A stretch of DNA of 64,000 bases from Gemmata palustris (GTDB lineage Bacteria > Planctomycetota > Planctomycetia > Gemmatales > Gemmataceae), in the NCBI RefSeq assembly GCF_017939745.1, contig NZ_JAGKQQ010000001.1, positions 7,331,299 through 7,395,298 on the forward strand, written 5' to 3'. The notes under the pieces are model-generated. The model saw only the letters and a program-made list of their open reading frames with translations, was not told the origin of the DNA and searched no databases. The position numbers were made by a program, and so were the translations under genes. Below are positions 1 to 7,425 of the stretch, one piece after another. How positions within the stretch are numbered: position 1 is the stretch's first letter; each line of letters begins with the position of its first letter.

Positions 1-435
1 CTTGCGGAGTGGCCCGACCTCGACGCCGAAGAGGTCGTGAAGCTGGCGGCCCAACTGTTCCGCCAGGAGTGGGAGCAGGACGTTCGGGCCGATCCGAACG
101 CGGTGGCGAGTACCAGCACGCGGCCGCGCCAGAAGACCCCGGAGCAGGCGGCCGAATGGCTCGTGTCGGTCTTCAACGAGGAACACGTCGCTTACCCGTC
201 GTCGGTCGTGTTCACGGCGGGCAAGGCCGCCGGGTTCGGGCGCGACTCGATCTACAAGGCGAAGGATCTCGCAGGGCTGACCGCGAGCAAGAGCGGCAGG
301 TGTGCGGGGACGTGGTACTGGGGGACCGGCGGAACGGACCTGTGGCTGTTGCGGGAGGCATTCCCTTCAGGAAGTTCAGGAAGTTCAGGAAGTAGACCTG
401 AAGTGCCTGAAAAACAAGGATATTCAACTTCCTGA
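1..435 (+). CDS. C-terminal fragment, possibly of a replication primase/ATPase of a mobile element (5' end outside window)
   Basis: The reading frame is open from the first base and stops with TGA at 433-435, so only the last 144 residues are seen. No Walker motif lies in the visible part. The visible part is a winged-helix-like C-terminal segment (a YPSSVVFTAGKAAGFGRDSI stretch, then a W-rich end), the kind often found at the end of element-encoded primase/ATPase proteins. The last residues (SGSSGSSGSR) are encoded directly by three tandem copies of the 9-mer TTCAGGAAG, so the gene runs into the repeat array that separates it from the ParB-like gene. Assignment as a replication protein is an inference from this context and is weak. 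Confidence 0.5.
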   Translation, partial: LAEWPDLDAEEVVKLAAQLFRQEWEQDVRADPNAVASTSTRPRQKTPEQAAEWLVSVFNEEHVAYPSSVVFTAGKAAGFGRDSIYKAKDLAGLTASKSGRCAGTWYWGTGGTDLWLLREAFPSGSSGSSGSRPEVPEKQGYSTS

Positions 436-600
436 TAACACTTAATTAAGTATTCAACTTACTGAAATTCAGGAAGTAGACCCCTTCAACTTCCTGAACC
501 GGATCAACTTCCTGAATTCAAATACTTGTCATCAGGAAGTTGAATTTACTTACTTCTCAAGGGTTTTTGTTCAACTTCCTGAACTTCCTGAACTTCCTGA
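366..600. repeat. Array of 9-bp repeats TTCAGGAAG/CTTCCTGAA in inverted symmetry
   Basis: Three tandem direct copies begin at 366, 375 and 384. Three tandem reverse-complement copies begin at 575, 584 and 593. Further copies or near copies lie at 428, 468, 490, 508 and 532 in either orientation, with a TTAATTAA palindrome near 442. The DNA between the copies is more AT-rich than its surroundings. The left triplet encodes the C-terminus of the upstream gene. The right triplet would encode NFLNFLNFL if translation of the ParB-like gene began at the TTG at 540. An iteron-type origin, a centromere-like site or an autoregulatory operator for the ParB-like protein would all fit; none is shown. Confidence 0.9.
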
Positions 601-629
601 CCGTGGGCATCAACAACTTCGAGGGCACC

Positions 630-1745
630 ATGAGCAACGACGACGCGACGACGACCGTGAAGGTCACGCACTACGAGTTCCACCCGATCGCGGAACGCTA
701 CCCACTTCTCAGCGGGGAAGAGTACGAGACATTCAAAGACAGCTTGGGGGCGAACGGCCAGAAGGTCGAGATCGAGCTATTCGAGGGCAAGATTCTCGAC
801 GGGCGCAACCGCTACCGGGCGTGCGTAGACCTGGGCATCGAACCGAAGGTGAAGGTGTTCGTCGGCACCGCGAATGAGGCCGCCGTTCACTCCGACGTGT
901 TGAACCTGGATCGGCGGCACCTCACGCGAGAACAGAAGCGCGCCGTCATCGCGTACAAGGTGAGAGAGAACCCCAACCGGTCCGACCGGTCAATTGCCGC
1001 AGAGGTGGGGGTGGACAACAAGACGGTCGCGTCCGTCCGTCGGGTGGAGTGTGATACCCCAGCTCAGGCAGGTGAGGAATCTCCTCACCTGCCTGAACCA
1101 GTCGCACAGAAAAGAGAAGGGCGGGACGGGAAGAAGTACACGGTGAAGCAACCGCAAGTGGGGCCGGTCGTGAAGCCGGATGTGGTAGTGCCTCAAGCGG
1201 CACCCGTGATGATCGCGCCACAGGTTGCGGCAGTCGAGGACTCGGTTGCGGCCAACGATCCGCCTGCGATTCCGATCTCCCAGTCTGCACCGGAGTGGCT
1301 TAAGGCGTTCGCGGAAGCTATTCAGGAACTTGCAACACACAACTACGTGCCTTTGTACATTGCGCGAGCAGGCTGCGTTGACCAAATGAGAAAAGCCAAG
1401 CTCAGGGCTACGGTTGTGTTTGGTGGCACATTAGAGGGCTTGGCCGACCTCACTAGCATCCCGCGCGATCGCATGAACGAATTCGCGGGAGCGACCGTGC
1501 CACCAAGCTATTACGAAGGATTAAAGATACAGAAGGCTCTAGGCCTTCTGACTTACTTCAACAACGATCTTATGGCAAATGACGAGTGGTTTAATTTTGA
1601 TGAGGAGGTTGATCGGAGACACAAGGAGTTCACCAACTTAGAGGCTGAGTACCAGCAGCGACTGAAGGATGAGAAGGAGGTGGCAAAGAAGAAGAAGAGA
1701 AAGAAGCCGAAACCACAGCCGTCGCTGCCTGTCGCTTCGGTTTAA
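630..1745 (+). CDS. ParB/Srx-fold DNA-binding protein
   Basis: About 371 residues. The N-terminal 100 residues carry a ParB-like fold: HPIAERYPLLSGEEYETFKD, then EGKILDGRNRYRAC, a pattern typical of ParB N-terminal domains. An HTH follows (RSDRSIAAEVGVDNKTVASV), then a Pro-rich linker and a lysine-rich tail (KKKKRKKPKP). The frame is also open upstream to a TTG at 540, but that part is only the translated 9-bp repeats, so the ATG at 630 is preferred. No ParA lies beside it. It follows the possible primase gene, which suggests a role in maintenance or regulation of a mobile element. The part after residue 240 has lower GC than the N-terminal half. A perfect 15-bp inverted repeat lies within the linker coding region. 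Confidence 0.8.
   Translation: MSNDDATTTVKVTHYEFHPIAERYPLLSGEEYETFKDSLGANGQKVEIELFEGKILDGRNRYRACVDLGIEPKVKVFVGTANEAAVHSDVLNLDRRHLTREQKRAVIAYKVRENPNRSDRSIAAEVGVDNKTVASVRRVECDTPAQAGEESPHLPEPVAQKREGRDGKKYTVKQPQVGPVVKPDVVVPQAAPVMIAPQVAAVEDSVAANDPPAIPISQSAPEWLKAFAEAIQELATHNYVPLYIARAGCVDQMRKAKLRATVVFGGTLEGLADLTSIPRDRMNEFAGATVPPSYYEGLKIQKALGLLTYFNNDLMANDEWFNFDEEVDRRHKEFTNLEAEYQQRLKDEKEVAKKKKRKKPKPQPSLPVASV
1064..1096. repeat. Perfect 15-bp inverted repeat inside the ParB-like gene
   Basis: The arm TCAGGCAGGTGAGGA at 1064-1078 is exactly complementary to 1082-1096, with a 3-bp spacer. It lies in the codons for the linker between the HTH and the C-terminal part. Its ends (TCAGG and CCTGA) resemble the core of the 9-bp array upstream, so it may be a related binding site inserted where the protein tolerates it. 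Confidence 0.85.
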
Positions 1746-1755
1746 GCGACGACGA

Positions 1756-1784
1756 GAGCCGGTTCATTCACAGTGAGCCGGCTC
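1756..1784 (+). terminator. Possible intrinsic terminator after the ParB-like gene
   Basis: A 7-bp stem (GAGCCGG/CCGGCTC) with a 15-nt loop starts 11 nt after the stop codon and is followed by a pyrimidine-rich run (CCTCTTTCTCTCC). The loop is long and the U-run is imperfect, so efficiency is uncertain. Confidence 0.45.
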
Positions 1785-1841
1785 CCTCTTTCTCTCCTCT
1801 CCAGAGCCGTCTTGAAAACTTCCACGCCCGGGGACTCGCCC

Positions 1842-2000
1842 ATGTACGTCGTGCGGTTCCGTCCGGGCCGCGGTCGCTGGAAAACTGTCGCCACCGCGAA
1901 CACGCACCTCGAAGCCGTGCTGCTGATCCACGGGCGCGGCGACTGGCACATCATCGAACTACCCACCATCGCGAGGTCGAATGATCGATCAGCAAAGTGA
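1842..2000 (+). CDS. Small hypothetical protein (52 aa)
   Basis: The frame opens earlier, but the ATG at 1842 (MYVVRFRPGRGRWKTV) is the best start. The protein is short and basic with a probable beta-strand pattern (YVVRFRP, RWKTVATANTHLEAVLLI, WHIIEL). It ends 20 bp inside the sigma-like gene that starts at 1981, so the two are probably translationally coupled. No family is recognised. Its place between a ParB-like gene and a sigma-like gene suggests a small accessory protein of the element. Confidence 0.55.
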   Translation: MYVVRFRPGRGRWKTVATANTHLEAVLLIHGRGDWHIIELPTIARSNDRSAK

Positions 2001-2532
2001 AGCCGAAGAGAAGGCGCCAGTTGTCGCGGTGCCGGATGACCTGTTCGAGCGCGCGTATTTGGCGGCAATGCGAGTCGCGGAAGGCTGGGGCCGAAAGCGG
2101 CCGGACATCAGCGAGGAGTTGATTGATGCCGCGACGAGCGCGACCTTGTGGGCACGCGCAAATTGCCGATGCCTCGCGACGTTCCCCGCGTTCTGTTCGC
2201 GGGCCGTGCGGACGTGGCTGCGGCGGCAATCGCACCGCGAAAAGCTCAAGAAGGAGAACAGGCCGCAGATGGTTGAACTTGGCGCCGTAGCCGATCGCGC
2301 GCGAGTGACGAAGCCGGCAAACCCTGTGCTAATTGAAGACCTCGACACGGACACGGCATTTATCGTGCGACTTTATACTGAAGACGGTTTCACAATCAGG
2401 GAAATTGCTCTACTGACTGGCAAGGGCCATAGTATCATTCACGTGTTGCTGCACAAAGCGGCCGAACGGATCGCGGGCGGGCGGGAGAGGGCGCCACGTC
2501 GCGCGGGCGAAAAGCGGTTGAGCGCGGGGTGA
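1981..2532 (+). CDS. Sigma-70-like / HTH regulatory protein
   Basis: 183 residues. The N-terminal half is helical and resembles sigma region 2 (EELIDAATSATLWARANCRCLATFPAFCSRAVRTWLRRQ). After a linker, a region-4-like HTH is seen (DTAFIVRLYTEDGFTIREIALLTGKGHSIIHVLLHKAAERI). The usual strong planctomycete ECF motifs are absent, so it may be a phage-type sigma-like regulator rather than a true promoter-specificity factor. It overlaps the small gene before it and is followed by a good intrinsic terminator. Confidence 0.6.
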   Translation: MIDQQSEAEEKAPVVAVPDDLFERAYLAAMRVAEGWGRKRPDISEELIDAATSATLWARANCRCLATFPAFCSRAVRTWLRRQSHREKLKKENRPQMVELGAVADRARVTKPANPVLIEDLDTDTAFIVRLYTEDGFTIREIALLTGKGHSIIHVLLHKAAERIAGGRERAPRRAGEKRLSAG

Positions 2533-2562
2533 GTGCGGGCAGGAGCACGGGCGACACGAGAG

Positions 2563-2586
2563 GCCGCGGGCGATCCGCGGCTTTTT
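2563..2586 (+). terminator. Intrinsic terminator
   Basis: A 7-bp GC stem (GCCGCGG/CCGCGGC) with a 5-nt loop is followed at once by TTTTT. It lies about 30 nt after the stop of the sigma-like gene. Confidence 0.75.
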
Positions 2587-2675
2587 CGTTTTCGGCGATC
2601 TGACAAAACGCGGTCGCGCGAGACACGGGTTGGTGTCAGGGCGGCACGCAACGGCACACGACGCGAGGGCGGATC

Positions 2676-2927
2676 ATGCAAACCACCGAACGAGTTTCAA
2701 ACGGCGCCCCGGCGGACGCGGGCGAATCGCTCGACGCCGATGGCGTGGGCGCGCTGTTGCGGTGTAGTGGCTCTCACGTCCGGGCGCTGGTTCGCCGTGG
2801 CGAATTTCCCGCTCCGGCGAAGCTGGGCGCACTCGCTCGGTGGTCTCGCGCGGTCGTGTTGCAGTGGCTGGACTCGCACACGGGCGGGACAGTCGAGCGC
2901 GGCGGGCGAGCTGTTCAGGTCCGTTAA
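2676..2927 (+). CDS. Excisionase/AlpA-like helix-turn-helix protein
   Basis: 83 residues. The central part LDADGVGALLRCSGSHVRALVRRGEFPAPAKLG followed by ARWSRAVVLQWLDSH is the usual pattern of small MerR/AlpA-type DNA-binding proteins: helix, turn, recognition helix, wing with a Pro-Ala-Pro turn, then a tryptophan-containing final helix. Such proteins act as excisionases or transcription regulators in phages and integrative elements. No integrase is seen in the window, so excisionase function is an inference. It is followed 14 bp later by the next gene. Confidence 0.7.
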   Translation: MQTTERVSNGAPADAGESLDADGVGALLRCSGSHVRALVRRGEFPAPAKLGALARWSRAVVLQWLDSHTGGTVERGGRAVQVR

Positions 2928-2941
2928 CTCAAAGGTGTTCA

Positions 2942-3274
2942 ATGTTTCAGCATGTGGGAGATCCCCGGACGGTTCGGGACGAAGGTGAGCTGGCATACCT
3001 CAGCGCTCGTGCGTCGGGTGAACGCGAGGTGGCGGCGACCGTGGCGCGTTCGCTGTTTAAATCGGGGCGCGCGGCGCCGGCGGGCAGCAAGTCGGCGCTC
3101 ACCCTTGAGATGGAACGGTTGTCCGCCGAGTGCCGGGCGCTAACGGGCGAGGCGCAACGCGAGTCGATCGCGCAGACCTTGCGGTTTGCCGGGCGCCGCC
3201 CGGCGAGGTCCGCGGAACCGGAAATGATCTGCTCATTCTGCGGCGAATGCGAGATTGAAGGCTGTTTCTGCTGA
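2942..3274 (+). CDS. Hypothetical protein with C-terminal cysteine cluster (110 aa)
   Basis: Begins at MFQHVGDPRTVRDEGEL; an upstream extension of the same frame overlaps the excisionase-like gene and is unlikely to be used. The protein is mostly helical with many Arg and Glu residues. It ends in ICSFCGECEIEGCFC, five Cys in 14 residues, which could bind zinc or an Fe-S centre. No family is recognised. It lies in a run of same-strand genes leading to the tail-like genes. Confidence 0.6.
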   Translation: MFQHVGDPRTVRDEGELAYLSARASGEREVAATVARSLFKSGRAAPAGSKSALTLEMERLSAECRALTGEAQRESIAQTLRFAGRRPARSAEPEMICSFCGECEIEGCFC

Positions 3275-3337
3275 TCGCCCAAACCCCGCGCCCGCGCTGT
3301 GCGGGCCGGACTTCTTTGAACCGATGGAGCCGAAATC

Positions 3338-4138
3338 GTGACCTCCGAAGCGCAATCAGATATCGCCCTGATCGAACGGACCATCCAGCAGCAACTCGAA
3401 GCGCCCGAACCCGCTCCGCGCCAACGGGTGCGCCCGACCGTGCGGAAGGCGGAACCGATTGCCCCGATCGGTGACGACGATGGCGATGACAGCGACGCAT
3501 TTGCGGATGACGGCGCTGACATCGTGATCGCGCCGCGCACCGTGGCCGCGACCGTGGGGTTGTCGGTGCCGGGGCTGCCAAGCATTGAGGAAATCGAAGG
3601 GGTCATTCAGGCGCGGGCGGGTGTGGTGCGACTCGCGGAGCAACGGGCTTCCGTGGCAGCGGAGATCACGGCCGCGGAAGCCGAGTTGGGGCTAAAGGCC
3701 GGTGCCAGTGCCCGTGACATCGAGCGCCTTGCGGTGCAACTTCTCGCCGCGGGCAAGCCGGACGACGCCATCACGAATCTGGAAGCGCTCCGCGTCAAGT
3801 TGCGCCGGCTCACCGGGGCTGAAGAACTGGCGAACAAAGCTCTCATCGACGCGCGGGAACGGGCGCGTCGGGAGCTGTCCTCGCGGGCCGCAGATGCGGA
3901 ATTCAGGCCGGCGGCCCGCGCATCGGCACTGGCGCTTCTGGAACTGATGCGCTGCAAAGCTGCGGAGCAGGACGCAATCAACCGGCTCCGGGCTGCGGGG
4001 TTCGCTCAACCCGGCGGCACCTTCACGTCCGAACTACTCGACCCCTGGCACAACACCGTGGTTCTCCACCTCGTGCGCGACGGCTGGCTCACCCGCGAAG
4101 AGGTGCGAGCCTCCTGTCCGTTCATGAGCGGCGTCTAA
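3338..4138 (+). CDS. Hypothetical phage-region protein (266 aa)
   Basis: Starts at GTG 3338 (M)TSEAQSDIALIERTI. The first 80 residues are acidic and low in complexity (IGDDDGDDSDAFADDGADI). Residues from about 90 are predicted to be long helices or coiled coil, rich in Ala, Glu and Arg (EQRASVAAEITAAEAELGL). The end (LLDPWHNTVVLHLVRDGWL) looks globular. No conserved family is recognised. Its place just before the tape-measure-like gene makes a phage structural or assembly role plausible but unproven. A weak hairpin at 4150-4171 follows the stop. Confidence 0.6.
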   Translation: MTSEAQSDIALIERTIQQQLEAPEPAPRQRVRPTVRKAEPIAPIGDDDGDDSDAFADDGADIVIAPRTVAATVGLSVPGLPSIEEIEGVIQARAGVVRLAEQRASVAAEITAAEAELGLKAGASARDIERLAVQLLAAGKPDDAITNLEALRVKLRRLTGAEELANKALIDARERARRELSSRAADAEFRPAARASALALLELMRCKAAEQDAINRLRAAGFAQPGGTFTSELLDPWHNTVVLHLVRDGWLTREEVRASCPFMSGV

Positions 4139-4202
4139 CTCACTCCTCCCGCGCCGGCACTCGTCGGCGCGGTTCCCTTCACGTCGAACTACGAGATAGC
4201 AA

Positions 4203-5576
4203 ATGGCCGGCTCAAACACGATCGGAACCGGTGCAGTGGTCTTGACGGCGAACGCGGATGCGCTGTTGACCGGTTTGAAGAAGGCCGAAAAGGATACCGA
4301 AAGTTGGGCGCAGCGCACCGGCAAGAACATCAACGGTGTCGGCGAATCGCTGGAGAAGATCAACAAGATTCCCAACCTGCTCGGGCTGGGGTTCGTCGGC
4401 GCCATTGCGACGGTCGGCTCCACGCTCGCGGGCGCGCTCGGGAACGCGGTCACGCGGGGCGATCAGCTTAACAAGGCGCTCGAACGGTCGATCGAGTTAG
4501 GCGACCGGTTCGCCAAAATGATGGACCGTCGCACCGAAGCGAACGCGGCGCGCCTCGAAGCCATGTCCGCGACGCCGACCAGCCGGGCGACGGAGATCGA
4601 TCGGCAATTGCGGGCGCTCGATCCCGAAATAGGTGCGGCCGAAACTGCGAAGCATCTGGCAGAGTTTCAGCGCGACGTGACGCTCATCAACAGCGGCGTC
4701 AAAGCCAGCAAGACGGGCCTGGAACGGATGGCGGAGGGCTCACAGCTCGTCCTGGCGTGGTTCGCGCAAAGCCTCGAAACCTACCAAGCCCCGTTCGAGG
4801 CCAACTTCAAGGCGGCCGACGCGCGGCTTCAGAAGGCCATCGAACTGCGCGCGGAATTGACGAAGGCGCGCGACAACATCATCGACCCGGACAAGGACGT
4901 TGCGAAAGAGGGTGAGGTCGATCGACTGAGCGAGGCGTTCGAGCGGCAGGCCGCCGCGCTCGGGAAGACCGCGGAACAGGCGAAGATGTTGGACCTGATC
5001 GCGGACGGGTTCAGTGAGCGGCAGATTCGCCAGTTCACGATTGCCGCGGATAAGTTGACGAAGACGACGGAGGGCTTTGAGTCCGTCGCCAACGCTGTGG
5101 GCGGGGCCGCCGGGTTCGTGGGTGGCGGGGACTCGGAGAAGATCAAAGAGATCACGGCGGCGCTCAAGAAGCAATCCGACACCTGGGGCATGACGGCGAA
5201 CCAGATTCAGCTATACGACCTGCGAATCGCCAAGTTCGCGGAGCGACAAATCAAGGAAGTCGAGAAGCTCCAAGACAGTACGGAATCGCTCCTGAACACG
5301 TTCAACATCGCGTCCAGTATCGCGAACGGCGTCAAGGACACGAAGTTGGAATCCGGCGGCCCTTACGTCTCCGGGGCGGCGCTGGGTAACTCGCTGGAAG
5401 CGTACTCGCAGGTGGCGAATTTCCGCGCCAGCAACGCGATCGCGGGCGGGTCGATCGGTGACAACCCGGTTCAGATCCAGCGCGAAGTGCTGAAGGTGCT
5501 CAAAGAGCAGAAGCGCGACATCCGGCAGTTGATCGACATCATGAAGGGCGCGCAACAACTGAAGGTGGTGACGTAA
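4203..5576 (+). CDS. Phage tail tape measure-like protein
   Basis: 457 residues. The N-terminus (GTGAVVLTANADALLTGLKKAEKDTESWAQRTGKNI) is the typical opening of tail tape measure proteins: a short beta start followed by an amphipathic helix. A glycine/alanine hydrophobic stretch (GLGFVGAIATVGSTLAGALG, about residues 60-79) and long alpha-helical segments follow, and the C-terminal segment (LKVLKEQKRDIRQLIDIM) resembles tape-measure ends. Tape measure proteins set tail length and act in genome passage. This one is short, which suggests a short tail, a tail-like particle or a reduced protein. Its stop overlaps the next start (TAATG). Confidence 0.7.
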   Translation: MAGSNTIGTGAVVLTANADALLTGLKKAEKDTESWAQRTGKNINGVGESLEKINKIPNLLGLGFVGAIATVGSTLAGALGNAVTRGDQLNKALERSIELGDRFAKMMDRRTEANAARLEAMSATPTSRATEIDRQLRALDPEIGAAETAKHLAEFQRDVTLINSGVKASKTGLERMAEGSQLVLAWFAQSLETYQAPFEANFKAADARLQKAIELRAELTKARDNIIDPDKDVAKEGEVDRLSEAFERQAAALGKTAEQAKMLDLIADGFSERQIRQFTIAADKLTKTTEGFESVANAVGGAAGFVGGGDSEKIKEITAALKKQSDTWGMTANQIQLYDLRIAKFAERQIKEVEKLQDSTESLLNTFNIASSIANGVKDTKLESGGPYVSGAALGNSLEAYSQVANFRASNAIAGGSIGDNPVQIQREVLKVLKEQKRDIRQLIDIMKGAQQLKVVT

Positions 5577-5944
5577 TGACTAGTCGACCCTCCGGCCCGA
5601 TCGTCCTCGCGGCTGTTCGCGAACTGATGTCCGAGACGGGCGCGCCCGACGTGCCGGTGATCGCGCCCTTCCGCGTTACTGGCGTCACGATCCACCTTCG
5701 CACCTTCACCGCCGAACGTCTCGCCGCGCTTCTGATGTTCCGCCGCAACAACCCACATGACCCCGTGCAGTATTTCTGCCGGCTCATCGCGGCGAGTGTC
5801 GTTGACGCGGCCGGCACCGAGATGTTCAGCCCCACCGAGGCGGCGGACCTCGAACCCGCGGTGGCCACCTCCATCCTCACCGAAGTCATCAAGCGCAATC
5901 GGATGGACCAATGCTCAAGCGGGCGACAATCTGACGCTGGGTAG
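5576..5944 (+). CDS. Possible phage tail assembly chaperone
   Basis: 122 residues; the ATG shares its A with the stop codon of the tape-measure-like gene, so the two are translationally coupled. The middle (FRRNNPHDPVQYFCRLIAAS, then TEMFSPTEAADLEPAVATSI) resembles tail assembly chaperones, where a helical region is followed by a 'D-G-x-x-F-t-x-x-D/E' type segment. In most tailed phages the chaperone gene precedes the tape measure gene; here it follows. The last 15 residues (DQCSSGRQSDAG) are low in complexity. Confidence 0.45.
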   Translation: MTSRPSGPIVLAAVRELMSETGAPDVPVIAPFRVTGVTIHLRTFTAERLAALLMFRRNNPHDPVQYFCRLIAASVVDAAGTEMFSPTEAADLEPAVATSILTEVIKRNRMDQCSSGRQSDAG

Positions 5945-5988
5945 GGGGTAGTGGGTGTTTTTCTCTGACCCAAGGCCCGGAAGACCGT

Positions 5989-6330
5989 GTGGCCCTGCTC
6001 AAAAAACTCCCGCACGTATCCGAAGGCATGGGAGGGGGGGATCGAATGGTTCGTTCTGTCGAGAATCGCGCGTGTGCCCACTGCGCGGGGCCGATCGCTC
6101 GGGTTCCCGTCCGCGGTCCCCTCCCGACGTACTGCGGCTCCGCGTGCCGATGGGCGGCCGGGCACAAGCGGGACTCGGACCGGCGCCGGGGCGAGCGTTC
6201 CGCGCTCACCTGCGAGGGGTGCGGGGCCGGGTTCAGTGGGGGGAAGCGCAAGAACCGGTTCTGCTCGCCGGGCTGCTGCCAGCGGCGCCGAAGGAAGGTG
6301 AGTCAGTTCGTGTCGGATGGTGAAGCCTGA
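5989..6330 (+). CDS. Small double zinc-ribbon-like protein
   Basis: 113 residues from a GTG; ATGs at 6028 and 6046 are alternative starts. Two Cys pairs recur: CAHCAGPI...YCGSACRWA and CEGCGAGF...FCSPGCCQRR. Each has the CxxC-x(n)-CxxxC form of a treble-clef or MYND-like zinc site. The protein is strongly basic, consistent with nucleic-acid binding. Its last 28 bp overlap the end of the protease gene on the other strand. Function unknown; similar small zinc proteins are common in phage-derived regions. Confidence 0.55.
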   Translation: MALLKKLPHVSEGMGGGDRMVRSVENRACAHCAGPIARVPVRGPLPTYCGSACRWAAGHKRDSDRRRGERSALTCEGCGAGFSGGKRKNRFCSPGCCQRRRRKVSQFVSDGEA

Positions 6331-7229
6331 ACAAAGACTTGCTGCTGGGCAATTATCATCGCTTTCCCGGTGTGGTTTTCGATGATCTTATACGCCGCGC
6401 TGCCACTCAGTGTGTGAATGCAGGCGTGGTGAACCGAAAGTACGGCCTCCTGCAGTGGTTGATCGCTCTCTAAGTCCACGATTTTCAGTCCAATATCGCG
6501 ACACTTTTCTGCTGAAAGGTGACGCGAGTGAGATTTGGAAGTGGCGTGATCGCTAAGGTCCGTAACAATCCTATCGACGAGTCCCTTGGTCGCGACTGGA
6601 TCTTCCCCTGCAAACATTCCGCTGGTTAGCCAATCTGCGACCATCTCTTGTGACCATTCAATAGCCTTTTCACACTCGCCAATAAATGTTGGATGATACT
6701 TTGCAATAATTGGCTGCCAGATCGGAATCATGTTCCTATCGGCTGCAATTTCTTGGCAGGCGCGGCGAAACTCCTCTACTACTCCGTGTGCGGGGATGCC
6801 GCCAAATTGAGGGTCGATCGGCCCAAGACTGGATTGTTTGCCCATGACAATCGACTTGCACGCGCAGGCAATCATCGTTCCTGCGGACATGGCGAGTTGA
6901 GGTATGATCGCGCGAATGTCTGATCCGAACATTGATCGAAGATATTGAACGAGAGACTCAGTTGCGGCGGCATCGCCGCCAGGGGTATGGAGGAGGAGAT
7001 CGAGCCCCTTCTTTCTATCCAATTGATGAACAACTGTCATGAGCCCGTTTTTGTCGGCATCGTTCACTTCCATGCCGTCAACGCCACGCTTCTGCAGCCA
7101 CCCGGAGTAATAGATGATGACGTTGCGCTTTGTCAGCTTGTGCAGCCGCCGCAAATATTTGCGGCGGATAACGTCGAAATTGCTCCCGTTAGATCTCAGT
7201 TCATTTAGGACTTGGTTCCAGTCGGGCAT
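6303..7229 (-). CDS. SDH-family Clp-fold serine proteinase
   Basis: 308 residues, the usual length for the SDH (serine dehydrogenase proteinase, Pfam PF01972) family, which has a ClpP/crotonase fold. The segment LDLLLHTPGGDAAATESLVQY forms the Gly-rich oxyanion region, and Ser115 in PQLAMSAGTMIACACKS is the likely nucleophile. GPIDPQFGGIPAHGV is also typical of the family. These are cytosolic or membrane-edge proteases of poorly known substrate. The small gene upstream overlaps its first codons by 29 bp and is probably coupled. Its GC is lower than that of flanking chromosomal genes, in keeping with acquired DNA. Confidence 0.85.
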   Translation of the reverse strand: MPDWNQVLNELRSNGSNFDVIRRKYLRRLHKLTKRNVIIYYSGWLQKRGVDGMEVNDADKNGLMTVVHQLDRKKGLDLLLHTPGGDAAATESLVQYLRSMFGSDIRAIIPQLAMSAGTMIACACKSIVMGKQSSLGPIDPQFGGIPAHGVVEEFRRACQEIAADRNMIPIWQPIIAKYHPTFIGECEKAIEWSQEMVADWLTSGMFAGEDPVATKGLVDRIVTDLSDHATSKSHSRHLSAEKCRDIGLKIVDLESDQPLQEAVLSVHHACIHTLSGSAAYKIIENHTGKAMIIAQQQVFVQASPSDTN

Positions 7230-7425
7230 CGCTGGTTAGCTCCTGATCGCCGCCAATTTGTGCAACTAACCGCGCTGGCGGTTTAGTGCTGGGGCTGCGT
7301 TTCCCGCGGGCGGGAAATGACCCAAGGGTGGAAAGATCCACAAAGTAGGCTCGCTCCTCAGACGTAGCAAGCCCCATCTTCAGGAACGCTTCATCGATTT
7401 GTCCGGCTGTGAGTTTCTTCCGCAT
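7201..7425 (-). CDS. Small protein overlapping the SDH protease (74 aa)
   Basis: The best start is the ATG at 7425 (MRKKLTAGQIDEAFLKMGLA); the frame runs further upstream but without sensible protein sequence. The N-terminal half is helical and acidic-amphipathic. The second half is Pro/Ser/Arg-rich and disordered (SFPARGKRSPSTKPPARL). It overlaps the protease start by 29 bp in another frame, so it is likely an operon partner, perhaps an adaptor or substrate. No family is recognised. Confidence 0.55.
   Translation of the reverse strand: MRKKLTAGQIDEAFLKMGLATSEERAYFVDLSTLGSFPARGKRSPSTKPPARLVAQIGGDQELTSDARLEPSPK

Noticed and set aside
366-600. CRISPR array
   Set aside because: Repeats are 9 bp, occur in both orientations and have no regular spacers, and there are no cas genes.
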